Positions 1 to 9,320 of a stretch of 64,000 bases of DNA are shown here, one piece after another (the first letter of the stretch is position 1; each line of letters opens with the position of its first letter). The position numbers and the translations under genes are program-made. The DNA lies in the NCBI RefSeq assembly GCF_903815225.1, contig NZ_LR813084.1, positions 6,056,001 through 6,120,000 of the forward strand, written 5' to 3'. Below the pieces are notes generated by a model. The model was not told the DNA's origin. It did not search any database and was given only the letters and a program-made list of their open reading frames with translations. Origin of the DNA: Delftia tsuruhatensis (GTDB lineage Bacteria > Pseudomonadota > Gammaproteobacteria > Burkholderiales > Burkholderiaceae_C).

Positions 1-1194
1 GATGCACAGGGCCAGGGGGTAGTTCCAGCGATAGCGGATCACGAAGAAGGTCAGCGTGGTGGTGATCAGCATGTCCAGCGTGACGGCGATGCCGTAGGCG
101 GCCGCCAGGTTGCCGCTGGAGCGGAACAGCACCACGGCCAGGGCGATGGCCACGAACAGGCTCCAGTTGACCAGGGGCATGTAGATCTGACCGGCCTCGC
201 GCACGCTGGTATGGCGCACTTCCAGGCGCGGCAGGTAGCCCAGCTGTATGACCTGGCGCGTGACGCTGAAGGCGCCGGTGATCAGGGCCTGGGAGGCGAT
301 GACGGTCGCCATGGTGGCCAGCAAGACCAGGGGAAGAAGAGCCCAGGCTGGCGCCATCATGTAGAAGGGGTTCTTGACGGCGGCCGGGTTGGCCAGCAGC
401 AGGGCGCCCTGGCCGAAGTAGTTGAGCGTCAGCGCCGGCATGGCCACCGAGAACCAGGCCAGGCGAATGGGCTTCTTGCCGAAGTGGCCCAGGTCCGCGT
501 ACAGGGCCTCGGCACCGGTCACGCACAGCACGACGGCGCCAAGGATGATGAAGCTGGTGCCGGGGTTGTCCCAGATGAAGCGCACCGCGAAGTGCGGGCT
601 GACGGCCGCAAGGATTTCGGGATGGCCGGTGATCTGGTGCACGCCCAGCGCGGCGATGGTGGCAAACCAGACCAGGGTGATGGGACCGAAGAAGCGCCCG
701 ATACCCGCCGTGCCGTGCTTCTGGAACCAGAACAGCAGGAACAGGATCACCAGGGTCAGCGGGATCACCGCCTTGGTGAAGTGCGGGGACACCACTTCCA
801 GGCCTTCGACGGCCGAGAGCACGGAGATGGCCGGCGTGATCACGCCATCGCCATAGAACAGCGAGGTGCCGAAGATGCCAATGAACAGCAGTGCATTGCG
901 CAGCCTGGGCTTGTCCTTGACTGTCTGAGAGGCCAGGGCCAGCATGGCGACCAGGCCGCCCTCGCCGTTGTTGTCGGCGCGCAGCACCAGGACCACGTAC
1001 TTGAGCGAGACGATGACCGTCAGCGTCCAGAACAGCAACGACAGAACGCCGTAGATGTTTTCCTGGGTGAAGGGCACATGGCCGGAGCCGAAGACTTCCT
1101 TGACCGAATACAGCACGCTGGTGCCGATATCGCCATAGACCACGCCGATGGCGCCCAGGGTGAGCGCGGCCAACGAAGATTTGGTTTTCTGCAC
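1..1194 (-). CDS. kup: Low-affinity potassium transporter Kup (partial, C-terminus outside window)
   Basis: Proton-coupled potassium importer of the Kup/HAK/KT family in the inner membrane. 398 codons are visible and the frame is still open at the window edge; family members are about 620 to 630 residues, so the last third and its cytoplasmic tail are missing. The conserved N-terminal motif GDIGTS lies at residues 21-26 of the first membrane helix, followed by the family segment [16 protein letters not shown] and a run of hydrophobic helices. I chose the GTG at 1194 because it gives the usual short N-terminus (MQKTKSS) just before helix 1; no in-frame ATG is close and the ribosome site is weak. 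It lies downstream of gshA on the same strand with a gap of about 97 bases. Confidence in the family is very high. Confidence 0.95.
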   Translation of the reverse strand, partial: MQKTKSSLAALTLGAIGVVYGDIGTSVLYSVKEVFGSGHVPFTQENIYGVLSLLFWTLTVIVSLKYVVLVLRADNNGEGGLVAMLALASQTVKDKPRLRNALLFIGIFGTSLFYGDGVITPAISVLSAVEGLEVVSPHFTKAVIPLTLVILFLLFWFQKHGTAGIGRFFGPITLVWFATIAALGVHQITGHPEILAAVSPHFAVRFIWDNPGTSFIILGAVVLCVTGAEALYADLGHFGKKPIRLAWFSVAMPALTLNYFGQGALLLANPAAVKNPFYMMAPAWALLPLVLLATMATVIASQALITGAFSVTRQVIQLGYLPRLEVRHTSVREAGQIYMPLVNWSLFVAIALAVVLFRSSGNLAAAYGIAVTLDMLITTTLTFFVIRYRWNYPLALCI

Positions 1195-1291
1195 AGGTCT
1201 ATGCGCCGCCCCGTGGGGGAGGCGGCCTCAGTCATGGAAATGTCGGCATTGTCCGCTGTCCTGATCACGGTTGCATCGGACAGCGTCCCGT

Positions 1292-2587
1292 TCAGTCGTA
1301 GATTTCCGCGTTGGGGTTGGTCGCCTCCAGCTCATAGCTGGCAGCCAGCATGGCCACGCGCGCGACCACGCCATACATGTAGAAGCGGTTGGGCACGCTG
1401 GCGCCCGGTCGCGCACCAATCTGGGGCAGCTGGGTGCTGTGCTGGAAGGCCAGCGGCACGAAGCCTGCGCCCGGCGCGTTGAGGTTCTCGTCCACGTCGC
1501 GCTCGGGGTGCATGCGGTAGAAGCCGCCGACCACGTAGCGGTCCATCATGTAGACCACGGGCTCGGCCACGGCATTGTTCATGCGCTCCTGGGTGAGCAC
1601 GCCTTCCTGGATGATCACGTCGTGCACGGTCTGGCCGTCCTTGATCATGCCCATCTTGTTGCGGCTCTTGCGCGGCAGCTCGGCCAGTTCCTTGGCGTCG
1701 CGCACGGTCATCACGCCCATGCCATAGGTGCCGTTGTCGGCCTTGACGATGGCGAAGGGCTTTTCCTTGATGCCGTATTCCTTGTACTTGCGGCGCACCT
1801 TGGCCAGCAGCACATCGACCTGCTCGGCCAGGCCTTCCATGCCCACGCCATTGGCGAAGTCGATGCCTTCGCTGCGACCGAACAGCGGGTTGATCAGCCA
1901 GGGATCGATGCCCAGCAGCTTGCCGAAGCGCTTGGCCACTTCCTCGTAGCTCTGGAAGTGGCGGCTCTTGCGGCGCACGCTCCAGCCCGCGTGCAGTGGC
2001 GGGAGCAGGTACTGCTCATACAGTTCCTCGACGATGCCCGGCACGCCGGCCGACAGGTCGTTGTTGAGCAGGATGGTGCAGGGGTCGAAGTCCTTGAGGC
2101 CGAGGCGGCGCTTGCTGCGGATCACGGGCTCCAGCGTCACCGTGTCGCCATGGGGCAGGGTCACGGTGGTGGTCTTCTTGACGTCGGGGCTGATGGAGCC
2201 GATGCGCACATTCAGCCCGGCCATGTTGAAGATGCGCTTGAGCTGGACCACGTTGGCCAGGTAGTGGGTGTTGCGCGTGTGGTTCTCGGGAATGATCAGC
2301 AGGTTGCGCGCTTCGGGGCAGATCTTCTCGATCGCGGCCATGGCCGCCTGCACGGCCAGCGGCAGCATTTCGTCGGTCAGGTTGTTCCAGCCGCCGGGAA
2401 ACAGGTTGGTGTCCACGGGCGCGAGCTTGAAACCGGCGTTGCGGATGTCCACCGAGCAGTAAAAGGGCGGCGTGTGCTCCATCCACTCGAGCCGGAACCA
2501 GCGCTCGATCGCGGGCATGGAGTCGAGAATGCGCTGCTCAAGCTCGTTGATCGGGCCGGTCAGGGCCGTGATGAGATGTGGAACCAT
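1292..2587 (-). CDS. gshA: Glutamate-cysteine ligase, Thiobacillus/proteobacterial type
   Basis: ATP-dependent joining of glutamate and cysteine, the first step of glutathione synthesis, in the cytoplasm. The 431-residue protein matches the compact proteobacterial family seen in acidithiobacilli and Burkholderiales rather than the E. coli-type GshA: it opens MVPHLITALTGPINELE, contains DTNLFPGGWNNLTDE near residue 60 and the likely ATP-grasp-like segment VKADNGTYGMGVMTV near residue 285. Length agrees with that family. The gene is flanked by potassium transport genes (trkH upstream, kup downstream), all on the minus strand; gaps of about 80 to 100 bases leave it open whether they form one transcript. 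gshB is not in the window. Confidence 0.93.
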   Translation of the reverse strand: MVPHLITALTGPINELEQRILDSMPAIERWFRLEWMEHTPPFYCSVDIRNAGFKLAPVDTNLFPGGWNNLTDEMLPLAVQAAMAAIEKICPEARNLLIIPENHTRNTHYLANVVQLKRIFNMAGLNVRIGSISPDVKKTTTVTLPHGDTVTLEPVIRSKRRLGLKDFDPCTILLNNDLSAGVPGIVEELYEQYLLPPLHAGWSVRRKSRHFQSYEEVAKRFGKLLGIDPWLINPLFGRSEGIDFANGVGMEGLAEQVDVLLAKVRRKYKEYGIKEKPFAIVKADNGTYGMGVMTVRDAKELAELPRKSRNKMGMIKDGQTVHDVIIQEGVLTQERMNNAVAEPVVYMMDRYVVGGFYRMHPERDVDENLNAPGAGFVPLAFQHSTQLPQIGARPGASVPNRFYMYGVVARVAMLAASYELEATNPNAEIYD

Positions 2588-2668
2588 AAAGACCCTCTGG
2601 GAACGACGGTGGGGGGCAATTGTAGAGATTGGACCATGATCTAGGTGTTTTCCCCAGTCTCTGCGGCG

Positions 2669-4135
2669 TCAACGGCGCCAGAAGGCCGGGGAAAGCAGGG
2701 CCATGAAGCTGAGGATTTCCAGCCGCCCCAGCAGCATGGCCAGCGTGCACACCCAGGTCTGGAAATCAGTGAGCACCGCATAGTTGGAAGAAGGCCCCAG
2801 GGCGCCCAGCCCGGGGCCCATGCAGTGCACGCTGGCCAGCACGGCGGAGAACGCGGTCACCGGGTCCAGGTCGGTGAGCAGCAGCACCATGCTCAGCGTG
2901 ATCACCGTGGCGCCGTAGACCAGCATGAAGGCCAGCACCGAGAAGATCATGCGGTCGTCCACCACGCCCTCGCCCAGGCGCACGGGCTGCATGGCGCGCG
3001 GGTGGACCAGGCGCGTGAGTTCGCGCCGTGCCTGCTTGAGCAGGATGAGCATGCGCACCATCTTGATTCCGCCGCCCGTGGAGCCCGCGCTGGTGGCCAC
3101 GCCCGACAGCAGCAGCATGAGCACGGGCGCGAAGACGGGCCAGCCCAGGTAGTCGACGGTGGTGAAGCCCGTGGTCGTGGCCACTGAAACCACATGGAAG
3201 ACGCCGTAGCGCAACGCCTCGACGGGTCCATAGACGCCCTTGGTCCACAGCAGCAGCGCCACGATGAGGCCGCCGCCCAGCAGCACGGCCAGCGTCGCGC
3301 GCATCTCGGGGTCGCGCCAGAAGCCATCCCAGCGGCCCTTGCGCATGGCCACGAAATACAGCGCGAAATTGCAGCTGGCCAGCAGCATGAAGACCAGGGC
3401 GATCAGCTCGATCAGCGGCGAATCGAAATAGGCGAAGCTGGCGTCATGCGAGGACAGGCCACCCAGGCTGACGGTGGCGAACATGTGCATCAGGGCGTCC
3501 AGGGGTGCCATGCCCGCCGCCCAGAAGGCGATCAGGCAGGCCAGCGAGAACACGCCGTACACGCCCCACAGGCCCTTGGCGGTCTCGGTCATGCGCGGCG
3601 TCAGCTTGGTGTCCTTGATGGGACCGGCCGCCTCCGCGCGGAACAGCTGGGCGCCCCCCACGCCCAGAAGCGGCAGGATGGCCACGGCCAGGATCAGGAT
3701 GCCCATGCCGCCCAGCCACTGCAAAAAGGTACGCCAGACGTTGATGGACACGGGCAGCGCATCCAGACCCGTGAGCACGGTGGCGCCGGTGGTGGTCAAA
3801 CCGGAGACAGCCTCGAAATAGGCATGGGTGAAGCTGATGGTCAGGCCCACATGGCCCAGGCCCAGCACCAGGGGCAGCATGGCGCACAGCGGGAGCACCA
3901 CCCAGACCAGGGTGACCAGGATGACGCCGTGGCGCGGCTGCAGCTCGCGCCGGAAATGGTCCAGGCCGATCCACAGCGACAGGCCGGCAGCGGCCGTGAT
4001 GCCGATGGACCACGGGTAGATGCGCCAGATGCCGTCGTCGGCGAACCAGGACACGGCAAAGGGCAGCAGCATGGACAGCGCGAACATGACCATGAGCATG
4101 CCGAGCACGCGCAGGACGGGGAACAGGTCGCGCAT
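2669..4135 (-). CDS. trkH: Trk potassium uptake protein, membrane subunit TrkH
   Basis: Channel-forming integral membrane subunit of the Trk potassium uptake system. The 488-residue protein starts MRDLFPVLRVLGMLMVM and has the repeated M-P-M architecture with selectivity-filter-like segments such as EAVSGLTTTGATVL (about residue 110), ATVSLGGLSSHD (about 220), VSVATTTGFTTVDY (about 315) and ASVHCMGPGLG (about 430), the four P-loop regions expected for TrkH. Start at 4135 lies 9 bases after the trkA stop, so the two subunits are almost certainly co-transcribed and translated together. Length is normal for the family. Confidence 0.96.
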   Translation of the reverse strand: MRDLFPVLRVLGMLMVMFALSMLLPFAVSWFADDGIWRIYPWSIGITAAAGLSLWIGLDHFRRELQPRHGVILVTLVWVVLPLCAMLPLVLGLGHVGLTISFTHAYFEAVSGLTTTGATVLTGLDALPVSINVWRTFLQWLGGMGILILAVAILPLLGVGGAQLFRAEAAGPIKDTKLTPRMTETAKGLWGVYGVFSLACLIAFWAAGMAPLDALMHMFATVSLGGLSSHDASFAYFDSPLIELIALVFMLLASCNFALYFVAMRKGRWDGFWRDPEMRATLAVLLGGGLIVALLLWTKGVYGPVEALRYGVFHVVSVATTTGFTTVDYLGWPVFAPVLMLLLSGVATSAGSTGGGIKMVRMLILLKQARRELTRLVHPRAMQPVRLGEGVVDDRMIFSVLAFMLVYGATVITLSMVLLLTDLDPVTAFSAVLASVHCMGPGLGALGPSSNYAVLTDFQTWVCTLAMLLGRLEILSFMALLSPAFWRR

Positions 4136-4144
4136 GGTGCGGGC

Positions 4145-5602
4145 TCAGAAGAAGGTGGCGCTGACGCGGAACAGGTTCTCCACGTCGCGCACCAGCCGTT
4201 TGTGGGGCAGGAAGAAGACCACGTGGTCGCCGCTCTCGATCACGGTGTTGCCGCGCGGGATGATGACCTCGGGCGTTGCGCCGGCCGCGATCTCGTCGGC
4301 CGGCACGCCTTCGGGAATGCCGCGCACGATGAGGCCGATGTGGGCGTCCTCGGGAACGCGCAGGTCCTCGACCTTGCGCCCGACCACGCGCGAGCTCTTG
4401 CGGTCGCCGCGCGCCACGATCTCCAGCGCCTCGGCCACGCCGCGGCGCAGGCTGTGCACGGCCTGCACGTCGCCGCGGCGCACATAGGCCAGCAGTTCGC
4501 CGAGCATGGCCTGGGCCGGCGACAGCGCGATGTCGATCTGCGTGCCGTGCATCAGATCGGCATAGGCACGCCGGGTGATCAGCGACAGCACGCGCCGCGC
4601 GCCCATGCGCTTGCCCAGCAGGCTGGCCATGATGTTGTTCTCGTCGTCGTCGGTCAGGGCCAGGAACAGGTCCACGTCCTCGACGCTTTCGTCGGCCAGC
4701 AGATCCTCGTCGGTGGCATCGCCGTGCAGCACCAGCACTTCTGCCGGCAGGACGGAGGCCAGGTCCTGGCAGCGCTGCTCGTCGGGTTCGATGATCTTGA
4801 TGTGGAAACGCCCGGGCACGCGCGACAGCTGCAGCGCCAGGCGCAGGCTGACCTGGTCGCCACCCGCGACCATGATGCGGTAGACGGGGCGCGAGGGCCG
4901 GCCTGCCGGGCGGTGGATGGCGCGCAGCACCTCGGCCACATGCTCGCGCGCAGCCAGGATGAAGACCTCGTCGCCAGGTTCGATGCGGGTGTTGCCGTCG
5001 CAGCGCACGAAGCGGTCGGGCTCGTCGAGGAAGCGCCGGTAGATGGCCACGATGCGCATGGCCAGCTCGGGCATGCAGTCGCGCAGCTCGCCGATCTGCC
5101 GGCCCACGGCCGGGGCCCCGTCGCGCGCGCGCACCGAGGCCAGCGCGGCGCGTCCGCCCGCGAAGGCGCGCACCTGCATGGCCTCGGGGAACTCGATGAG
5201 CTTGCTGATGTAGTTGGTCAGCGACTCCTCGGGGCAGATGATGCGGTCGACGGCAAAGCCTTCCTTGCCCAGCAGCGTTTCGTCCTCGCCGAAGCCCGAG
5301 GAACGCACGCGCGCGATGCGCGTGGGGACCTCGAAGAGCACCTGGGCCAGCTTGCAGCACACCAGGTTGGTCTCGTCGAGCGCGGCGCAGGCGATCAGCA
5401 GGTCCGTGTCCTTGGCGCCCGCCTCGGCCAGCACCTGGGGATCGATACCGTTGCCGACCACGCCACGCAGGTCGAAGCGCGACTCCAGTTCGCGCAGGCG
5501 CCGCGCGTCGGTGTCGATCACCGTGATGTCGTTGCGTTCGGACACCAGGCTCTCGGCCACGCTGTAGCCCACACGTCCGGCGCCAAGAATGATGATTTTC
5601 AT
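4145..5602 (-). CDS. trkA: Trk potassium transporter regulatory subunit TrkA
   Basis: Peripheral cytoplasmic gating subunit of Trk that binds NAD(H) and nucleotides and controls TrkH. The 485-residue protein has two tandem RCK modules: the first nucleotide fold begins MKIIILGAGRVGYSVAESL (GxGxxG at residues 7-12), the second around residue 232 (MVAGGDQVSLRLALQL), each followed by a TrkA_C-type subdomain. The open frame extends 15 codons upstream, but the ATG at 5602 places the start exactly where TrkA proteins begin. It sits 59 bases after proA and 9 bases before trkH. Confidence 0.96.
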   Translation of the reverse strand: MKIIILGAGRVGYSVAESLVSERNDITVIDTDARRLRELESRFDLRGVVGNGIDPQVLAEAGAKDTDLLIACAALDETNLVCCKLAQVLFEVPTRIARVRSSGFGEDETLLGKEGFAVDRIICPEESLTNYISKLIEFPEAMQVRAFAGGRAALASVRARDGAPAVGRQIGELRDCMPELAMRIVAIYRRFLDEPDRFVRCDGNTRIEPGDEVFILAAREHVAEVLRAIHRPAGRPSRPVYRIMVAGGDQVSLRLALQLSRVPGRFHIKIIEPDEQRCQDLASVLPAEVLVLHGDATDEDLLADESVEDVDLFLALTDDDENNIMASLLGKRMGARRVLSLITRRAYADLMHGTQIDIALSPAQAMLGELLAYVRRGDVQAVHSLRRGVAEALEIVARGDRKSSRVVGRKVEDLRVPEDAHIGLIVRGIPEGVPADEIAAGATPEVIIPRGNTVIESGDHVVFFLPHKRLVRDVENLFRVSATFF

Positions 5603-5661
5603 GGAGTCATTGCGGTGCTGCGGCGCAGGCGCGGGGCCTGCGTCCACGCAGCCCGACGCCG

Positions 5662-6942
5662 TCAGGCGCGGACTTCGCCTTCACCCAGCACCACGTATTT
5701 GAGCGAGGTCAGGCCCTCGATGCCCACAGGACCGCGCGCATGGAACTTGTCGGTGCTGATGCCGATTTCAGCGCCCAGGCCGTACTCGAAGCCGTCGGCA
5801 AAGCGTGTGCTGGCGTTGACCATGACGCTGGCCGAATCCACCTCGCGCAGAAAGCGCTGGGCATGCATGTGATCGCGCGTGAGGATGGCGTCCGTGTGGT
5901 GGCTGGAATAGCGGTTGATGTGGGCAATCGCCTCGTCCACGCCCTCGACCAGCTTGATGCTGATGATGGGGGCGAGGTACTCCTCGCTCCAGTCCTGCTC
6001 GGTGGCCTCGGCCAGCCGGGCACCGGCCACGGACTTCAGGATGGCCAGCGAATCGGGGCAGCCGCGCATCTCGACGCCCTTGGCGGCGTAGATGGCGCCG
6101 ATCTGCGGCAGGAACGCGGCGGCCACACCGCGCGCCACCAGCAGGCTTTCGCTGGCATTGCAGGGGCTGTACTTGTTCGTCTTGGCGTTGTCGGCCACCT
6201 TGACGGCCATGGCGACGTCGCAGGGATCGTCCACATAGGTGTGGCAGTTGCCGTCCAGATGCTTGATCACGGGCACCTTGGCCTCGCGGCTGATGCGCTC
6301 GATCAGGCCCTTGCCGCCGCGCGGGATGATGACGTCCACGTAGTCGGGCATGGCGATGAGCTGGCCCACGGCCTCGCGGTCCGTGGTCTGCACCAGTTGC
6401 ACGCCGTGCTCGGGCAGGCCGGCCTCGGCCAGGGCCCGGGCCACGAGGGCGGCCAGGGCCTTGTTGGAGTCGATGGCCTCGGAGCCGCCGCGCAGTATGC
6501 AGGCGTTGCCGCTCTTGATGCTCAGGCTGGCCGCCTCGATGGTCACGTTGGGGCGGCTCTCGTAGATCATGCCGAACACACCGATGGGCACGCGCATCTG
6601 GCCCACGCGGATGCCGCTGGGCTGCTGCTTCATGCCGATGATCTCGCCGATCACGTCGGCCATGGCGGCGAGCTGCTCGCAGCCCTGGGCGCAGGTTTCC
6701 AGTACCTTGGGCGTCAGGCGCAGGCGGTCCACCATGGGAGCGGACAGGCCGTTGGCCACGGCGCGTTCGAGGTCGCGGGCGTTGTCGATCTGCAACGGCT
6801 CCACGTTCTCGCGCAGCAGGCGGGCCAGCGCCAGCAGGGCACGGCTCTTGACGGCGGCGGAGGCGCGGGCCATCCGGGCGGAGGCCACTTTGGCCTGAAC
6901 GCCCAGGTTGTGGGTGTATTCGACGATATTCAGCGCGTTCAT
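5662..6942 (-). CDS. proA: Gamma-glutamyl phosphate reductase
   Basis: NADPH-dependent reduction of gamma-glutamyl phosphate to glutamate semialdehyde, second step of proline synthesis. 426 residues, normal length. The aldehyde-dehydrogenase-fold catalytic cysteine is C261 in [13 protein letters not shown]; other family marks are [14 protein letters not shown] near residue 126 and [12 protein letters not shown] near 206. The open frame runs far upstream, but the ATG at 6942 gives the standard N-terminus ([14 protein letters not shown]). holA is located upstream across a gap that holds a small gene on the other strand. proB is not in the window. Confidence 0.96.
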   Translation of the reverse strand: MNALNIVEYTHNLGVQAKVASARMARASAAVKSRALLALARLLRENVEPLQIDNARDLERAVANGLSAPMVDRLRLTPKVLETCAQGCEQLAAMADVIGEIIGMKQQPSGIRVGQMRVPIGVFGMIYESRPNVTIEAASLSIKSGNACILRGGSEAIDSNKALAALVARALAEAGLPEHGVQLVQTTDREAVGQLIAMPDYVDVIIPRGGKGLIERISREAKVPVIKHLDGNCHTYVDDPCDVAMAVKVADNAKTNKYSPCNASESLLVARGVAAAFLPQIGAIYAAKGVEMRGCPDSLAILKSVAGARLAEATEQDWSEEYLAPIISIKLVEGVDEAIAHINRYSSHHTDAILTRDHMHAQRFLREVDSASVMVNASTRFADGFEYGLGAEIGISTDKFHARGPVGIEGLTSLKYVVLGEGEVRA

Positions 6943-7107
6943 ACCGCGATTCTCGCCGAGTTGCGCACGTTTGCGCACCTGAACCGGCCAAGCCCCCGCC
7001 AACATGCGGCCGCATGCCGCCGCCACAGGGCAAACCCCGCGCCCGGCTGGCCGAAAAGCTGTCGCGGCCGCCCTACACTGCTGCCGCATACGCAGAGGTT
7101 TCCCGCC

Positions 7108-7410
7108 ATGACCACCAGCCACGACACCCTTCTCGCCGCCCAGCAGCTGGCGCAGCTGCGCACCGGCTTTGCGCAATTGGCACAGCAGCAGCTGTCCGCC
7201 GCCGCCCTCGGCCAGCAGGCCCGGGCCGCCTCGGAGCTGCTGGGGGCCCTGCCACCGCGCTATGGCGAGGTGCTGCTCAACCTGCTGGACCGGCTCGAAG
7301 CCGGGGCGCTGTTCACGGAGGAGAGCTGCTCCTTCAGCCAGAAGGACCTGCTCGACAACCTCCAGATCTGGGCGGACAAGGCGCAGATACAACTGGAGAA
7401 GGCGCACTGA
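7108..7410 (+). CDS. Small conserved hypothetical protein, helical
   Basis: I do not recognise a named family. The 100-residue product is rich in Ala, Gln and Leu ([20 protein letters not shown]) and is probably all-helical, ending with [20 protein letters not shown]; there is no signal peptide or membrane segment. It is the only plus-strand gene between proA and holA, lying in the gap between two minus-strand genes and facing holA tail to tail. The ATG at 7108 follows a purine stretch (GCAGAGG) at a plausible distance for a ribosome site. Codon third positions are GC-rich like the neighbours, which supports real coding. It may be a lineage-restricted Comamonadaceae protein; no function is claimed. 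Confidence 0.7.
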   Translation: MTTSHDTLLAAQQLAQLRTGFAQLAQQQLSAAALGQQARAASELLGALPPRYGEVLLNLLDRLEAGALFTEESCSFSQKDLLDNLQIWADKAQIQLEKAH

Positions 7411-7448
7411 GCAGGGCACAACGCAAAAAACCGGCGTGCCCCCAGCGC

Positions 7449-7552
7449 GAGGGACGCCAGGGAAGGGCCTAAGCCAGCCGCGCCGCCCCGCACCGAGGGT
7501 GTCGTCCCCCCGCGAAGCGAGAGGGGGAAGGCGCGCAGCGCCTCAGGGGGTG
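7449..7552 (-). repeat. Dispersed intergenic repeat, copy A (at the 3' end of holA)
   Basis: GC-rich element of about 100 bases that recurs at 8647-8768 and 44105-44200. Read on the minus strand it starts CACCCCCTGAG, continues with a short dyad (GGCGCTGCGCGCC) and then a pyrimidine/purine hairpin (CCCCCTCTCGC ... GCGGGGGG). The TGA inside its conserved CCCCCTGAG head is itself the holA stop codon. There is no T-tract, so it is not an ordinary intrinsic terminator. It fills the gap between holA and the convergent small gene. Confidence 0.75.
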
Positions 7553-8595
7553 TTCCCTGCCGTCGCAAGGTCCATGGCCAGTCGGCGCAAGGCCTGCCAG
7601 CCATCACGGGGCCAGCCTTCGAAGGCCAGTCCCTTGACGATGCCGTCCACCGTGTGGGCCGATTGCAGCAGGCGCGCGGCCTGTGCGTCCGTGATGCGGG
7701 GCAGCAGGCGCTCGAACAGGCGCTCCCTGGCCCCCCAGATGCGCTGCGCACGCAGCGCCATGGGAAGGGGCTGGCCGCCTGCCATGGCGTCCTTGACCCG
7801 GCACAGGGCACGGATGTCCTCGGCCAGGGTCCAGTGCACCAGCACCTCGGCCGTGCCTTCGGCCTGCAGGCCGTCGAGCATGCGCGAGACGCGGCCGATC
7901 TGGCCGGCCAGCACGGCCTCGGACAGCTTGAAGACGTCATAGCGCGCCACGTTGAGCACGGCCTGCTCGACTTGGGCCAGGCTCAGCTCGCCCTCGGGAT
8001 GCAGCAGGGCCAGCTTCTGTATTTCCTGGTGCGCGGCCAGCAGGTTGCCCTCGACACGGTCGGCGAAGAACTGCAGCGTGCGCTGGCCTTCCTCGCCGGG
8101 TACCACGCGCTGGCCCTGGGCCGCCAGGCGCTGGGCGATCCAGGCCGGCAGCTGGGCACGCTCGATGGGGTCGATCTGGATGGCCATGCCCTGGGCATCC
8201 AGCGCGCTGAACCAGGCTCCGGTCTTGGTGGCCTTGTCCAGACGCGGCAGCAAGATGAGCGTCAGCGTGCTGTCGTTGCCACGAGCCGCCTCGGCGATCT
8301 GCTGCAATGCGGCGCCGCCATCCTTTCCGGGCTTGCCCGAGGGAATGCGGATCTCGACGATCTGCCGGTCGGCGAACAGCGACAGCGAGCCGCCCGCCGC
8401 CAGCACGGCGCTCCAGTCGAAATGGGCTCCGGCCACGGTATAGCTGCTGCGCTCGGTATAGCCGGCCGCGCGCGCCGCGGCGCGGATGGCATCGGCCGCC
8501 TCCTGCTGCTGCAGCGGCTCGTCGCCGTGCAGGATGTAGAGCGGGCGCAGGCCCTTGGCCAGGTGGCCGCCGAGCTGGTTCAGGGCAAGCTGCAT
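7543..8595 (-). CDS. holA: DNA polymerase III subunit delta
   Basis: Clamp-loader delta subunit, which opens the beta clamp during replication. 350 residues; the start MQLALNQLGGHLAKGLRPLY at 8595 gives the standard N-terminus with the clamp-loader segment YILHGDEPLQQQEAADAIR. The middle holds the AAA-type LILLPRLDKATKTGAWF strand and the C-terminal collar domain contains the family-typical VLVHWTLAEDIRALCRVK. It is the last gene of a leuS-lptE-holA unit, an order conserved in many proteobacteria. Its last codons and stop (Asn-Thr-Pro-stop) overlap the head of repeat copy A, and copy B lies between it and lptE. Confidence 0.94.
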   Translation of the reverse strand: MQLALNQLGGHLAKGLRPLYILHGDEPLQQQEAADAIRAAARAAGYTERSSYTVAGAHFDWSAVLAAGGSLSLFADRQIVEIRIPSGKPGKDGGAALQQIAEAARGNDSTLTLILLPRLDKATKTGAWFSALDAQGMAIQIDPIERAQLPAWIAQRLAAQGQRVVPGEEGQRTLQFFADRVEGNLLAAHQEIQKLALLHPEGELSLAQVEQAVLNVARYDVFKLSEAVLAGQIGRVSRMLDGLQAEGTAEVLVHWTLAEDIRALCRVKDAMAGGQPLPMALRAQRIWGARERLFERLLPRITDAQAARLLQSAHTVDGIVKGLAFEGWPRDGWQALRRLAMDLATAGNTP

Positions 8596-8646
8596 AGCTC
8601 GTGTTGATACATGGCGCTGCATGCGAAGCTGGCGCGGCCCAGTCCA

Positions 8647-8768
8647 GGGGCACCGAGGAAGGGCCTACGCCGGCCGCGCCGCCCCGCACCGAGGGTGTCG
8701 TTCCCCTCCCGCGCAGCGAGAGAGGGCGCCGTGCACACGGGGGAAGGCGCAAAGCGACTCAGGGGGTG
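8647..8768 (-). repeat. Dispersed intergenic repeat, copy B (between lptE and holA)
   Basis: Second copy, minus-strand orientation, beginning CACCCCCTGAG four bases after the lptE stop. It shares with copy A the tail GACACCCTCGGTGCGGGG and the GGCGGCGCGGC core, and carries a roughly 15-base insertion (around GTGTGCACGGCG) within the first hairpin. It occupies nearly the whole lptE-holA gap, so any co-transcript of these genes would carry it as a structured spacer. Confidence 0.75.
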
Positions 8769-8770
8769 CT

Positions 8771-9277
8771 TCATGTCAGGCTTTTCACGGCCGCCAGACG
8801 GCGCAGCAATTGCTGCACGATGTCGGTGCGCATGTCCTTGTAGAGCATAGCCTCCTCGGCTTCCTTGGACAGCGCGTTGGTTTCGTTGTACGTCACATCG
8901 CGCTGCTGAAGGATCTCGGTCTCGGGAATCGGCTCGTCGCCATTGGGCGTGCGCAGCTTGAAGCGCACGCGCAGGCGCAGCTGAAGCTCGCGCACCTGGC
9001 CCAGGGCGTTCATGCCGACGATGACCCGCTCCTGCCGCTCGCTGACGATCTGGAAGATCGCCTCGGCATCGTCGGGCGAGGCCGGGTCGCGCAGCACGGT
9101 CAGCTTGTCGCTGGCGCTGGCCAGGTTGCGCTGCAGTTCGCGCGCCACCGGCGACCCCCGCCCGGCCTGGATGTAGAGCGTGCGGAACACGAAGGTCGGC
9201 ACCCCCCGCAGGCGAAAGCCGCAGGCCCCCAGCAGCGGAGCCAGGGCCAGGGCGGTGAGCAGCGTACGTTTTTGCAT
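8771..9277 (-). CDS. lptE: LPS-assembly lipoprotein LptE
   Basis: Outer-membrane lipoprotein that plugs the LptD barrel in lipopolysaccharide export. 168 residues; signal peptide MQKRTLLTALALAPLLGAC with lipobox LGAC and lipidated Cys19, then GFRLRG, the typical LptE beginning. Normal family length. It follows leuS by 43 bases and precedes holA, the usual order. Its partner lptD is present at 47.7-50.2 kb and lptC at 61.9-62.5 kb. Confidence 0.93.
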   Translation of the reverse strand: MQKRTLLTALALAPLLGACGFRLRGVPTFVFRTLYIQAGRGSPVARELQRNLASASDKLTVLRDPASPDDAEAIFQIVSERQERVIVGMNALGQVRELQLRLRVRFKLRTPNGDEPIPETEILQQRDVTYNETNALSKEAEEAMLYKDMRTDIVQQLLRRLAAVKSLT

Positions 9278-9320
9278 GCTTGTTCCTTGCGGGCGCCGGG
9301 CAGGCCCGGCGCCCAGGGGG

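Noticed and set aside
3194-5872. An 892-codon open frame on the plus strand opposite trkH and trkA
   Set aside because: Antisense shadow; the minus strand encodes clear TrkH and TrkA with an intergenic gap that the shadow frame ignores.
7449-7552. Repeat copy A considered as a Rho-independent terminator for holA
   Set aside because: Hairpins are present but no T-tract follows on either strand; the same element also occurs between lptE and holA inside a likely operon.
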